Shown here: positions 55,743 to 63,359 of the stretch, piece after piece
How the letters are laid out: each line of letters opens with the position of its first letter
Numbering within the stretch: position 1 is the stretch's first letter
From: Pseudomonas sp. R84
GTDB taxonomy: Bacteria; Pseudomonadota; Gammaproteobacteria; Pseudomonadales; Pseudomonadaceae
Assembly: GCF_009834515.1 (NCBI RefSeq)
Contig: NZ_CP019426.1
Location: forward strand, 4,701,501-4,765,500
Direction of reading: 5' to 3'
DNA: 64,000 bases
The notes under the pieces: model-generated
Seen by the model: the letters and a program-made list of their open reading frames with translations, nothing else
Database searches by the model: none
What the model was told of the DNA's origin: nothing
Made by a program: the position numbers and the translations under genes

Positions 55743-56732
55743 TTAACGGGATGAGGAATCAATCAGTCCGGCAGCCAGCGCCAGTTGCCACAAGCCACGC
55801 TCGGTGGCCTGCTCGGCCAGCGTCACGTTGGCGAAACCACAGGCGTCGAGGGCACGGCGGTAGCGCGCACACAGTTGCGCGTTGCCGATGAGGATGATCG
55901 AAGGGAGATTCGGGTTGTCGCGGCGAAGGCGTTGAGCGCTGGCCAGTGCTGCCAATTCATGGCCGATCATCAGACCGGACAAATAATCCGCCTGCGCTGT
56001 CGGGCTCAGTTCACCGGTCAGGCCCAGGGTGCGGGCACTGAACAACGTCGACAGCACGCCCAGCTCGCCGTCCGCCGACTGCGCAACCTGCACGCCACGG
56101 TCAAACGCCAGAGCATCGAACGTCGCGCCTTGCTTCAGGGTCCGGCCGAGAATGCTGTGCTCACTGAGCACGGCGAACACTTCGCCGGTCATGAAGGTAT
56201 CGAAATGAGTGATGCAGCCATCGACCACGTCGACCCATTTCGAATGACTGCCTGGTAGGCCGATCAACAGATCAGCGCCCGCCTCAACCGGCAGATTCTG
56301 CAGGACGCCAAGGACCTGGGTTTCTTCGCCGCGCATCACGTTCGGCAGACGAGAACGCTGAATCACGCCTGGCACGATATGCACCACGGTGCCGCGCAGA
56401 CTGATCACTGTTTGTAGGGATTTTCCGAGATTGGCGACGTTCGCCGGCGTCTCGCAGTAGGCCGCTTCGCGCCAGCCCTGCGCACTGCCGACCATGCCGC
56501 AAGCAATCACCGGTAGATCCGGCTGCGCCTCGAGCCAGTCGCCGCACGCCTCGTCGAACGCCAGTTCAAAACCATCGGCGCATTCGCGACCGTTGATGTT
56601 TCGCGGGGTCTTGGGCAACTGCATGATCCCGGACGACAGCGCGCGCTGCTCCAGCACCACACCGTCCGCCGCGAGTTTGTAAGCACGTAATGAGGTCGTC
56701 CCCCAGTCGAGCGCGATCAATTGCGCCAGCAT
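55743..56732 (-). CDS. dgoK: 2-dehydro-3-deoxygalactonokinase
   Basis: DgoK phosphorylates 2-dehydro-3-deoxygalactonate. The 329-residue protein opens with the ATPase-fold motif IALDWGTTSLRAYKL and has the conserved IGLPGSHSKWVDV and FMTGEVFAVL. It is the first gene of the dgo operon; the upstream 105 bases hold a short palindrome that may be the operator. Confidence 0.93.
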   Translation of the reverse strand: MLAQLIALDWGTTSLRAYKLAADGVVLEQRALSSGIMQLPKTPRNINGRECADGFELAFDEACGDWLEAQPDLPVIACGMVGSAQGWREAAYCETPANVANLGKSLQTVISLRGTVVHIVPGVIQRSRLPNVMRGEETQVLGVLQNLPVEAGADLLIGLPGSHSKWVDVVDGCITHFDTFMTGEVFAVLSEHSILGRTLKQGATFDALAFDRGVQVAQSADGELGVLSTLFSARTLGLTGELSPTAQADYLSGLMIGHELAALASAQRLRRDNPNLPSIILIGNAQLCARYRRALDACGFANVTLAEQATERGLWQLALAAGLIDSSSR

Positions 56733-56813
56733 CGCTTCACCTGTTTTGTTTTTGGCAGTGAGTGCGACGGACTATAGACCTCTCAGACGTGAAATCTCAA
56801 TATGTAATTTTGC

Positions 56814-56830
56814 ATCCCACATTATGGGAT
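56814..56830. promoter_or_regulatory. Candidate operator upstream of dgoK
   Basis: ATCCCA-CATTA-TGGGAT (perfect six-base arms, five-base spacer) and, just before it, ATGTAA-TT-TTGCAT (one mismatch) sit 80-100 bases upstream of dgoK. Such tandem symmetric sites suit an IclR regulator, but no binding data exist here. Confidence 0.45.
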
Positions 56831-56837
56831 AAAGCAA

Positions 56838-57368
56838 TCATTGCACGCGCTGCTGTTCAATGACGTGTACGAGGTCAGTTGCTGGAATCAGCATTGACTC
56901 CGAATAGTATCCCCCGAATGAGTAAGCTGAGGTAAACACTCTGCAAGAGACGGCGTTACGTTCATTTAATAATGCCAGCAGTTCTTCCGCGCTCATGAAA
57001 ACATTTGAAACGCCCTCATCCTCCTTTCTCACTGCGGACAATCTAGACGTATAAATATGGTCTAAACCAGACTTATCGGCGTCAACCTCAACAAGATTAC
57101 CAACAAAATAATTAGTCAATTTATCGGAGCTTTCAAATTCAAGCTCTTTATCCAGAGAGCAAAACACTGTTTCACCCAACTGCGTTTCTCCCGTCGCATC
57201 CTTAAAAAAATTCAACACATCGGTCTTCGAACTAAAGCGAACACTCCAAGACAAACTATCGCCCCCTGTAGCGACAGAAATGAATTCAATCTCGGTATCA
57301 GGAAGAATCGGCCGCTTGGCACAAGAACTACATAGAAGCATCGTCAGCACAATAAATAGTCGTATCAT
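56838..57368 (-). CDS. Hypothetical lipoprotein, candidate immunity protein
   Basis: A 176-residue lipoprotein with a short signal and lipobox LLCSSC (Cys16), so it is likely membrane-anchored in the periplasm. No known family is recognised. The ATG overlaps the hydrolase stop (ATGA), implying coupled translation. Location after a PAAR gene and a lipase-like gene, and periplasmic exposure, fit an immunity protein against that hydrolase; this is inference from context. Base composition is clearly AT-rich compared with neighbouring dgo genes. Confidence 0.75.
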   Translation of the reverse strand: MIRLFIVLTMLLCSSCAKRPILPDTEIEFISVATGGDSLSWSVRFSSKTDVLNFFKDATGETQLGETVFCSLDKELEFESSDKLTNYFVGNLVEVDADKSGLDHIYTSRLSAVRKEDEGVSNVFMSAEELLALLNERNAVSCRVFTSAYSFGGYYSESMLIPATDLVHVIEQQRVQ

Positions 57369-58099
57369 TTTTTCGATTCCAAATATTGAGTCACTCGCTC
57401 ATAAACTATATCGCACGCAGACTTTCCACTTTGAAGTTTGGAGGCGAACAGCATACCTGCTTGCCGGTGATTCGCACTGACCGCCTCATTCATATGAGGT
57501 CCAGATGTCATGATCCAGCGCTCTCCCAAACTGGCAACAGTATCTGAATCGTCTTTTTCCTTGGGGGATGCCAATATATTTATCCAGTAATCTGCCACGG
57601 GCTTTGGCGTCGTAAAATAGATATCAGAGAACATCCATACACCTGTACCACCGCCAACAGGATCGAGTGTTACCAACATCTTGGCTGTATAACCTCGTTC
57701 TTTCAAAATCGAGGTCAAATGTGCACCATTCCACCCCCCAAGGCTATGACCAACAATCACAAGATAAACCGTCTTATCACCTTTTAACGGGCGTATTACA
57801 TACTTCTCGATATCCTTCTCACCGCGAACATCCTTATAGCTTATATAAGGTAAATTAACGTCGAGCTTTTGTTCCGGAGACAGTCTGTTCGACAACTGAT
57901 TCCACGCATTTTGCACATTATGATGAGGAGGTTCATTCTGATAATACTCCTCTTTATCCCCAGCACCGCCAATAAAGAAAACGGCTACCTTTTTCACTTT
58001 GACAGTAACTTGCTTGACGCTCTGGTCAGTCTTGCAGGTCAACTCATGGCCAGCCACTTCAGTTTTGCAGTCTCTGAGTGCAGGATTTTCGACTTCCAT
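57365..58099 (-). CDS. Alpha/beta hydrolase, candidate type VI secretion lipase effector
   Basis: A 244-residue protein with a serine-hydrolase nucleophile elbow VIVGHSLGGWNGAH (Ser119). Probable Asp and His partners are in VTLDPVGGG and GPHMNEAVSANH. The opening segment VAVFFIGGAGDKEEYY resembles the oxyanion-loop region of phospholipase-like PAAR partners. There is no signal peptide, as expected for a T6SS cargo. The ATG at 58099 has AGAG eight bases upstream; a GTG at 58108 overlapping the PAAR stop (GTGA) is an alternative. It directly follows the PAAR gene and precedes a lipoprotein gene. Confidence 0.82.
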   Translation of the reverse strand: MEVENPALRDCKTEVAGHELTCKTDQSVKQVTVKVKKVAVFFIGGAGDKEEYYQNEPPHHNVQNAWNQLSNRLSPEQKLDVNLPYISYKDVRGEKDIEKYVIRPLKGDKTVYLVIVGHSLGGWNGAHLTSILKERGYTAKMLVTLDPVGGGTGVWMFSDIYFTTPKPVADYWINILASPKEKDDSDTVASLGERWIMTSGPHMNEAVSANHRQAGMLFASKLQSGKSACDIVYERVTQYLESKK

Positions 58100-58104
58100 T
58101 TCGA

Positions 58105-58599
58105 TCACTCTACAAACAATTTAATAGTTTCAGCCAAGTGAGAACTCACCATATGGGTAAAGCCCTGCTCATTGGTGATGCCATGTTCTATGCGCCCATC
58201 ACCTCGCTGGATCGCATACGGATGATCGGGGATAGGCTCGCCAGTCGCCTCGTTAACCACTTGCAACCTGTCCGTAAAATGCACCGGCATCGGCAACAGC
58301 CCACTAAACGCTGCCCCACCGCCGCTCTGGCCAATAATCACCGTCCCCGACCCACCGACCACGACATTGCCGTGGCCTCCGGTGCTATCGAGCGTGGCCG
58401 CGTTCAGGCCGTTGATGAATACGGTGCCGGAAACCGCTCCGGTAATCGGGCTGCCACACGCCGACTTATCGGTCATGCGCGCGGCGGCGAGGCCGTCGAA
58501 GAAGACGTTCGGCGAGCCGGAGGCAATCGGGTTGGTGCCATGGCCTGGCAATGGGCAGGCGGTCGGGTCGGTGACGCGTGCAGCGGGTTTACCACTCAA
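58105..58599 (-). CDS. PAAR-domain T6SS spike protein with C-terminal extension
   Basis: PAAR proteins cap the VgrG spike of the type VI secretion system and carry effectors. The 164-residue protein has a PAAR domain at about 1-90 (GKPAARVTDPTACPLPGHG, SPNVFFDGLAAARMTD, NVVVGGSGTVIIG) and a 70-residue tail (FTDRLQVVNEATGEPIPDH). The start is the TTG at 58597-58599, overlapping the previous stop (TTGA) with a strong AAGGAG seven bases upstream; the reported longer frame would lie inside the previous gene. No VgrG or T6SS core gene is nearby. Confidence 0.9.
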   Translation of the reverse strand: MSGKPAARVTDPTACPLPGHGTNPIASGSPNVFFDGLAAARMTDKSACGSPITGAVSGTVFINGLNAATLDSTGGHGNVVVGGSGTVIIGQSGGGAAFSGLLPMPVHFTDRLQVVNEATGEPIPDHPYAIQRGDGRIEHGITNEQGFTHMVSSHLAETIKLFVE

Positions 58600-59258
58600 T
58601 TCAAAGCTCCTTGCTTCAGGGGTTCCGGGTGCGGCTGATGAATATCGATGTCGGTCTCGGCGAAGCGCCAGCGGTTGTCGACGGGGTCGAACAGGGCGTG
58701 GCAATGCTCACGGCTGTCGGGTGATGCGGCGGTTTGCAGGTGTTGCCAGGCTTCGTCGGTTTGCCAGGCCAGTTCAGCCGGCGAGGCGTCGTCGAGTTCG
58801 TTGAGCCAGGCGTTGTAGTGGCGCAGATGATTACGCTCATAAGTCGATTGCAGCAGTTCGGCCATTTGTGCGCCGAGATCGAGATAATGCTGGGCCGTCC
58901 ACTGGCCGATCTCGGAATAGACGTACCAGCCCATCGGCATCAACCCGCCGCCCCTGAGCAGCGAATGCCCGGCAGGGGCGACGAAACCACAGCAAATGTG
59001 CAGCGTCAGCCAGCCTTGATGGGCGTCGATAAACGCCGTCGGATCGAAGGTGCGCAGCGGTATCACGCGGTACTCGGCGAGCCCGGCGGTGCGGGTCATC
59101 AACTCGGCATCAAGGCGTGACACGAACGCACGAATGGCGCTGCCGCCCGTACGATTTGTCATGCACAGAATGTCGACCGGTTGGCGCTGGGGGTTGTCGC
59201 TCAAGCCTGAGTTTTTCACCAGGCCATACAGACGCATTGACGCCCGTAGTCCGCTCAT
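58596..59258 (-). CDS. Uncharacterised protein at the head of the PAAR cassette
   Basis: A 220-residue soluble protein with no family I can name. Segments are RAFVSRLDAELMTRTAGLAE, HQGWLTLHICCGFVAPAGH and LFDPVDNRWRFAETDIDIHQ. No signal peptide or membrane helix. It overlaps the PAAR gene by four bases (TTGA), so the two are translated together; a loading adaptor or chaperone role is possible by position, though it does not look like DUF4123 or DUF1795 adaptors. The start could also be the ATG at 59237. Confidence 0.7.
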   Translation of the reverse strand: MSGLRASMRLYGLVKNSGLSDNPQRQPVDILCMTNRTGGSAIRAFVSRLDAELMTRTAGLAEYRVIPLRTFDPTAFIDAHQGWLTLHICCGFVAPAGHSLLRGGGLMPMGWYVYSEIGQWTAQHYLDLGAQMAELLQSTYERNHLRHYNAWLNELDDASPAELAWQTDEAWQHLQTAASPDSREHCHALFDPVDNRWRFAETDIDIHQPHPEPLKQGALN

Positions 59259-59417
59259 CGCCGGTCACTCGTTGACGCAGCGAAGGCTCCACGGGCGTGG
59301 AGAAGTTGTGCCAGAGGCATTGCAGGTGTCGTCCGTGAGCGCGCAAAAATGGCGCGTAGAATGCCGGACTAGAGCGCTGGCGACAATCGAATTACTGCCG
59401 GATTGCCATCATCGTGT

Positions 59418-59897
59418 TCAACCCTCGGCAAACTCACGCAGAACCTGGCCATCCATGCGGTAGCGCACCCACTCTTCCTGAGGTTGCGCGCCGAGGGATT
59501 TATAGAATTCGATCGCCGGCGTGTTCCAGTCGAGCACGCTCCATTCGAAGCGGCCGCAGTCGTTGTCGCAGGCGATTTTCGCCAAGTGACGCAACAAGGT
59601 TTTGCCGGCACCGCCGCCGCGTTGTTCGGGGGTGATGTAGAGGTCTTCGAGGTACAGGCAGTTGCTGCCGAGCCAGGTCGAATAGCTGAAGAAGAACACC
59701 GCGAAACCGATTGGCAGACCGTCGCGCAGGCAGATCAGACCGTGAGCGGTGGCGCCTTCGCCGAACAGGCTGCGCTCGATGTCAGCGACGCTGGCGATGA
59801 CCTCGTGGCGGGCCTTTTCGAAATCAGCGAGTTCAGTGATGAAGGCGAGGATTTGCGGGGCATCGCTGGGGGTCGCCGGGCGGATGTCGATCGTCAT
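59418..59897 (-). CDS. GNAT N-acetyltransferase
   Basis: A 159-residue acetyltransferase. The acetyl-CoA loop is YITPEQRGGGAGKTLLRHLA; the C-terminal NTPAIEFYKSLGAQPQEEW is typical of the diamine/thialysine N-acetyltransferase group. The acceptor is unconfirmed. Cytoplasmic. It is separated from the PAAR cassette by 159 bases and marks the return to core-type sequence. Confidence 0.92.
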   Translation of the reverse strand: MTIDIRPATPSDAPQILAFITELADFEKARHEVIASVADIERSLFGEGATAHGLICLRDGLPIGFAVFFFSYSTWLGSNCLYLEDLYITPEQRGGGAGKTLLRHLAKIACDNDCGRFEWSVLDWNTPAIEFYKSLGAQPQEEWVRYRMDGQVLREFAEG

Positions 59898-60006
59898 GGA
59901 CGGGCCTTGTCGGAAAAGGAAAACGCCATACTAAGGCCGTGGGCGGCGCTCGTCACATGGCAAAACACACACTACCCTGCGCAATGTTGCAAACGCTGCA
60001 GTTCCC

Positions 60007-60094
60007 TGTTGGAGCGAGCCTGCTCGCGAAAGCGGACTGTCAGTGACATTGCGGTGACTGATACTGCCTCTTCGCGAGCAAGCTCGCTCCCACA
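60007..60094. repeat. REP inverted pair (TGTGGGAGCGAGCC type)
   Basis: Arms 60007-60030 and 60071-60094, near-perfect complements (one arm has TGTTGGAG, the other GCAAGCTCG). They lie between divergent GNAT and HD genes, close to the HD gene ribosome site. Confidence 0.85.
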
Positions 60095-60122
60095 GGGACT
60101 TCGACAATCTGAAAGGATGCTT

Positions 60123-60776
60123 ATGAACCTTGAGTTTTTTACACCCGTGGCGGCACTGGCAGCAGAGTTACTGCCGCACGCCCTGGAGCCGTCCGACGAC
60201 GGCGCTCACGACCTCGCCCACCTGCAACGGGTCTGGCACAACATACGCACGCTACGGAAAGAAGAAGGCGGCGATCTTGAGGTGTTGCTCGCCGCCGTGC
60301 TGCTGCACGATTGCGTGGCTGTCGAGAAGAATTCGCCACTGCGCGCGCAGGCTTCGCGGCTGGCGGCAGATAAAGCTTCGTCAGTGCTGGCCGTTCTGAA
60401 CTGGCCGGAAGAAAAAATCAAGGCCGTCGCCCACGCCATCGAAGCCCATAGTTTTTCCGCCAACATCACCCCGCTCACCCTCGAAGCGAAAATCGTCCAG
60501 GACGCCGACCGCCTCGACTCACTGGGCATGCTCGGCGTCGCCCGTACGTTCTATATCGCCGGGCGTATGGGCTCGGCGTTGTACGACCCGCAGGATCCCG
60601 AAGCGAAACAGCGCGACTACGACGACAAGCGGTTTTGCCTCGATCACTTCCAGACCAAACTGCTGCACCTCGCCGACGGTTTCCAGACTGCCACCGGCCA
60701 GCGTCTGGCGCTGGTCCGTCATCATCGTCTGAAGGGTTTCATGGAGCAGCTCAAGGAAGAGATCGGTATCGCTTGA
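60123..60776 (+). CDS. HD-domain phosphohydrolase
   Basis: A 217-residue metal-dependent phosphohydrolase of the YedJ-like HD group. Metal ligands are His and Asp in GAHDLAHLQRV, the HD pair in LLHDCVAVEK, and Asp in IVQDADRLDSLG. Substrate unknown, probably a nucleotide or sugar phosphate. GAAAGGATGCTT before the ATG is a good ribosome site. It is followed by an MFS transporter after 109 bases. Confidence 0.9.
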   Translation: MNLEFFTPVAALAAELLPHALEPSDDGAHDLAHLQRVWHNIRTLRKEEGGDLEVLLAAVLLHDCVAVEKNSPLRAQASRLAADKASSVLAVLNWPEEKIKAVAHAIEAHSFSANITPLTLEAKIVQDADRLDSLGMLGVARTFYIAGRMGSALYDPQDPEAKQRDYDDKRFCLDHFQTKLLHLADGFQTATGQRLALVRHHRLKGFMEQLKEEIGIA

Positions 60777-60885
60777 GCATTACTCCGGCGTGCAGTGATC
60801 CTGACTTCGCCAAGCTCAGACCTAAGTCGCCTGCCTGACGTGTTAAACAGACGACGCTGAATTTTTCCGCTCAAGGATTCGCGTC

Positions 60886-62082
60886 ATGTCGCAAGCAATA
60901 CCCAAGGTTTCAGGCAAGCTGTTCGGCCTGTTCTGCCTCGCCAGTTATCTGCTGTCGCTGTCTTACGGCTCGACGTTTTTATTGTCGCTGTTGATCAGTT
61001 CTCGCGGCGGCAATGAACACGATGCCGGCAGTGTGATTTCGGCGGCGATGCTCAGTACGTTTGTCGCAGTGCTGGTGTCCGGGCATCTGTCGGACTGGCT
61101 CGGCGCGGCGCGTTCGATTGCCCTGTTCGGTCTGTTGCTGGTGGCGGCAAGTCTGGGCTTTGCGCTGACGCCAGGATTTGGTCATCTGCTGTTGTTTTTC
61201 GGTTTGTTGTTGGGCTTGGGTTGGGGCGTTTTCTACACCCTGGGGCCGATCATCGTCGCGAGTCTGGTGACCCCGGCGCAGCGCGCCAAGTACTTCGCGC
61301 TGCTGTCGGGCAGCATGATGACCGGGATCGGCAGCGGCCCGTTGCTCGGACGGGCAGCCACTGCGCTGGGCTTGCCAGTGACCTCGGCGTTTTATCTGGC
61401 GGCGCTCGCAAGCCTGATCGGGGTGCTGCTGTTCTGGCGGCTCGGTTCTCGATTGAAAAGTGCGCAGGCCCCGACAGCGGCAAAAATCAGCTGGCAAGCG
61501 ACCACTCAAGTGCTTGGCTCGCGCGCCCTGTTTCCGATCATCATGGTCGGCCTCGGCGGTTGCGTGTTCGGTGGCCTGTCGAGTTTCCAGACCAGTTACG
61601 CCGCTGCGCGATCGCTGGATTATTCGCTGTTCTTTCTGGGCTTCATGAGTGCGGCAATCAGCAGCCGCATGCTGATCGCTGGCTATGTGGTCAAGCGTGA
61701 TCCGCTGCGCGCTTCTTGCCTGTTGTCGGGGCTGATGCTCGGCTCGATCGTGCTATTCGCGTTCGGCGTGCACAGTGGATTCACCTATCTGCTGGCGGCG
61801 TTGGTGCTCGGCGTCGGTTATGGCCTGACCTATTCGGTGATCAACGGTTTGGCGGCCAACGAAGCACCGGCCGGCACCACGTCACAGGCCTTGTTGCTGT
61901 TCAGTCTGGCGTACTTTATCGGTGTGTTTGGTTTCCCGTTGCTGGCCGGAAAAATCATCGTTGAACACGGCATGAGCACGCTGCTTTTGACGGTTTTGAT
62001 CGTCGCGTTGGCCAACTGGTTGATTACCTTTGGCCGCTTGCTTTGGCGCCGACTGGTCATCAAAACCGCAGCGGTGATCTAG
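60886..62082 (+). CDS. MFS transporter
   Basis: A 398-residue membrane protein with twelve hydrophobic segments. The loop 2-3 motif is SGHLSDWLGAARSIALFG, matching MFS motif A loosely, and GVFYTLGPIIVASLV is helix 4. Substrate unknown; sugar-efflux and drug-efflux relatives are possible. It runs in the same direction as the HD hydrolase. Confidence 0.9.
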   Translation: MSQAIPKVSGKLFGLFCLASYLLSLSYGSTFLLSLLISSRGGNEHDAGSVISAAMLSTFVAVLVSGHLSDWLGAARSIALFGLLLVAASLGFALTPGFGHLLLFFGLLLGLGWGVFYTLGPIIVASLVTPAQRAKYFALLSGSMMTGIGSGPLLGRAATALGLPVTSAFYLAALASLIGVLLFWRLGSRLKSAQAPTAAKISWQATTQVLGSRALFPIIMVGLGGCVFGGLSSFQTSYAAARSLDYSLFFLGFMSAAISSRMLIAGYVVKRDPLRASCLLSGLMLGSIVLFAFGVHSGFTYLLAALVLGVGYGLTYSVINGLAANEAPAGTTSQALLLFSLAYFIGVFGFPLLAGKIIVEHGMSTLLLTVLIVALANWLITFGRLLWRRLVIKTAAVI

Positions 62083-62164
62083 ACCGTTCGTCGTTCATCA
62101 GGCACCAATCCGATCAGAGGGCAGACCAACGACAGGTAAGGATTCCAATCACTGGAGAAGCCCT

Positions 62165-62506
62165 ATGATCCCGTCAAGGTTGACCGCTTTCGTATTCAGC
62201 GCCCTGCTCTGCCCTGCGGTGTTCGCCGCATCCGCCACCGCTGCGGGCACCGGCCCTACCGATCCGACCCCGCCACGCGCCCCCGCCATCAACAGTGCCC
62301 CCGGCATGAATACCGATGGCTCCGGCGTGCCTTTGATCAATCAGCCTCCCGCCACCGGCACCGATCCGCGCACGCAGGGCAGTGACCCGGGCAGGCAGGG
62401 CGGCATGAATACCCCCGACGCCCCCGCCACGCCAGACAACGCGGGCCCCGGCGTCGGCTCGAAAACCACCACCGGTGGCTCCGGTTCCGAAGGCTCCGGT
62501 CAGTAG
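62165..62506 (+). CDS. Exported Pro/Gly/Thr-rich small protein
   Basis: A 113-residue protein with a signal peptide (MIPSRLTAFVFSALLCPAVF, cleavage near AAS) and a low-complexity mature part (PTDPTPPRAPAINSAPGMN, TTTGGSGSEGSGQ). Likely disordered and periplasmic. Function unknown. It precedes two other small genes in the same direction. Confidence 0.75.
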   Translation: MIPSRLTAFVFSALLCPAVFAASATAAGTGPTDPTPPRAPAINSAPGMNTDGSGVPLINQPPATGTDPRTQGSDPGRQGGMNTPDAPATPDNAGPGVGSKTTTGGSGSEGSGQ

Positions 62507-62550
62507 TTCGCCGACGCGAGCGTCCTGTTCAACCCAATGAAGAGGTAACC

Positions 62551-62808
62551 ATGAACGTCGATAAAAACCTGGAAAAAGAAGTCCTCACCCGCCTGCTGCA
62601 CGCTCATCCGAGTGGACTGGGCAAGGAGGTGCTGGACAATTACCGGGGCGAGAAGGTCGTGGCCAGCGCCCTCGCCGCTTTGCAGGATCGTGGACTGATT
62701 CACCACGGGCATGTGACCTGCAACGAGGCTGGCGAACATTCGTTGAACCTGCCGATCAAGCTCAGTGCCGCTGGCGTTGAGGCCGCGCGCAAGCTGGATC
62801 TGCAGTAA
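62551..62808 (+). CDS. Small winged-helix-like hypothetical protein
   Basis: An 85-residue protein (MNVDKNLEKEVLTRLLHAHP at the start) whose helix pattern, with ALAALQDRGLIHHGH as a possible recognition/wing region, resembles a small winged helix. GAAGAGGTAACC precedes the ATG. Function unknown; three small stress-type proteins (62165-63252) lie in a row. Confidence 0.75.
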   Translation: MNVDKNLEKEVLTRLLHAHPSGLGKEVLDNYRGEKVVASALAALQDRGLIHHGHVTCNEAGEHSLNLPIKLSAAGVEAARKLDLQ

Positions 62809-62871
62809 TCCAGGGGCCGCTCGCTGCCGATGCGGCGGGCGGCCGGATCTGCACACAAGAGGAGAAACCCC

Positions 62872-63252
62872 ATGCCTCGTGGAAGCAAAGACAAATACAC
62901 CACCGAGCAAAAGCGCAAAGCCGAGCACATCGAAGACAGCTACGAAAAGAAAGGCCTGTCGAAAGATGACGCCGAGGCGCGGGCCTGGGCGACGGTGAAC
63001 AAGCAATCGGGCGGTGGCGAAAAATCCGGCGGTTCCGGGCGCATAAAACCGGCGAGTGCCAAGGCTGAGGATCGTAAAGAGTCATCGCGGCGGGCGGTGG
63101 CCAGTCGCGAGGGGCATTCGCGTAATAGCAAAGCGTCGAAGGATACGCAGACAGTCGATAGCTTGATGAAGGAGGCCCGGGCGAAGCAGATTCCGGGGCG
63201 GTCTTCGATGCGCAAGCAGGAGTTGATCGAGGCATTGCGCAAGGCCGGCTAA
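62872..63252 (+). CDS. Basic protein with C-terminal Rho-N/SAP-like motif
   Basis: A 126-residue highly charged protein. The N-terminus MPRGSKDKYTTEQKRKAEHI followed by YEKKGLSKDDAEARAWATVN is common in pseudomonad proteins labelled plasmid stabilisation protein; the C-terminal DSLMKEARAKQIPGRSSMRK with QELIEALRKAG is a Rho-N-like nucleic-acid-binding motif. AGAGGAG precedes the ATG. DNA or RNA binding is plausible but unproven. Confidence 0.82.
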   Translation: MPRGSKDKYTTEQKRKAEHIEDSYEKKGLSKDDAEARAWATVNKQSGGGEKSGGSGRIKPASAKAEDRKESSRRAVASREGHSRNSKASKDTQTVDSLMKEARAKQIPGRSSMRKQELIEALRKAG

Positions 63253-63275
63253 GTTTGTGTGAGGCTAAAGGCCCC

Positions 63276-63350
63276 TTCGCGAGCAGGCTCGCTCCCACAT
63301 TAAATTTATGTCGATCACAAATCACCTGTGGGAGCGAGCCTGCTCGCGAA
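63276..63350. repeat. REP inverted pair (TGTGGGAGCGAGCC type)
   Basis: Perfect 24-base arms 63276-63299 and 63327-63350, followed by AGCGGTAGATCA exactly as after the pair at 18218-18306, so the conserved unit extends beyond the arm. It sits between convergent genes. Confidence 0.9.
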
Positions 63351-63359
63351 AGCGGTAGA

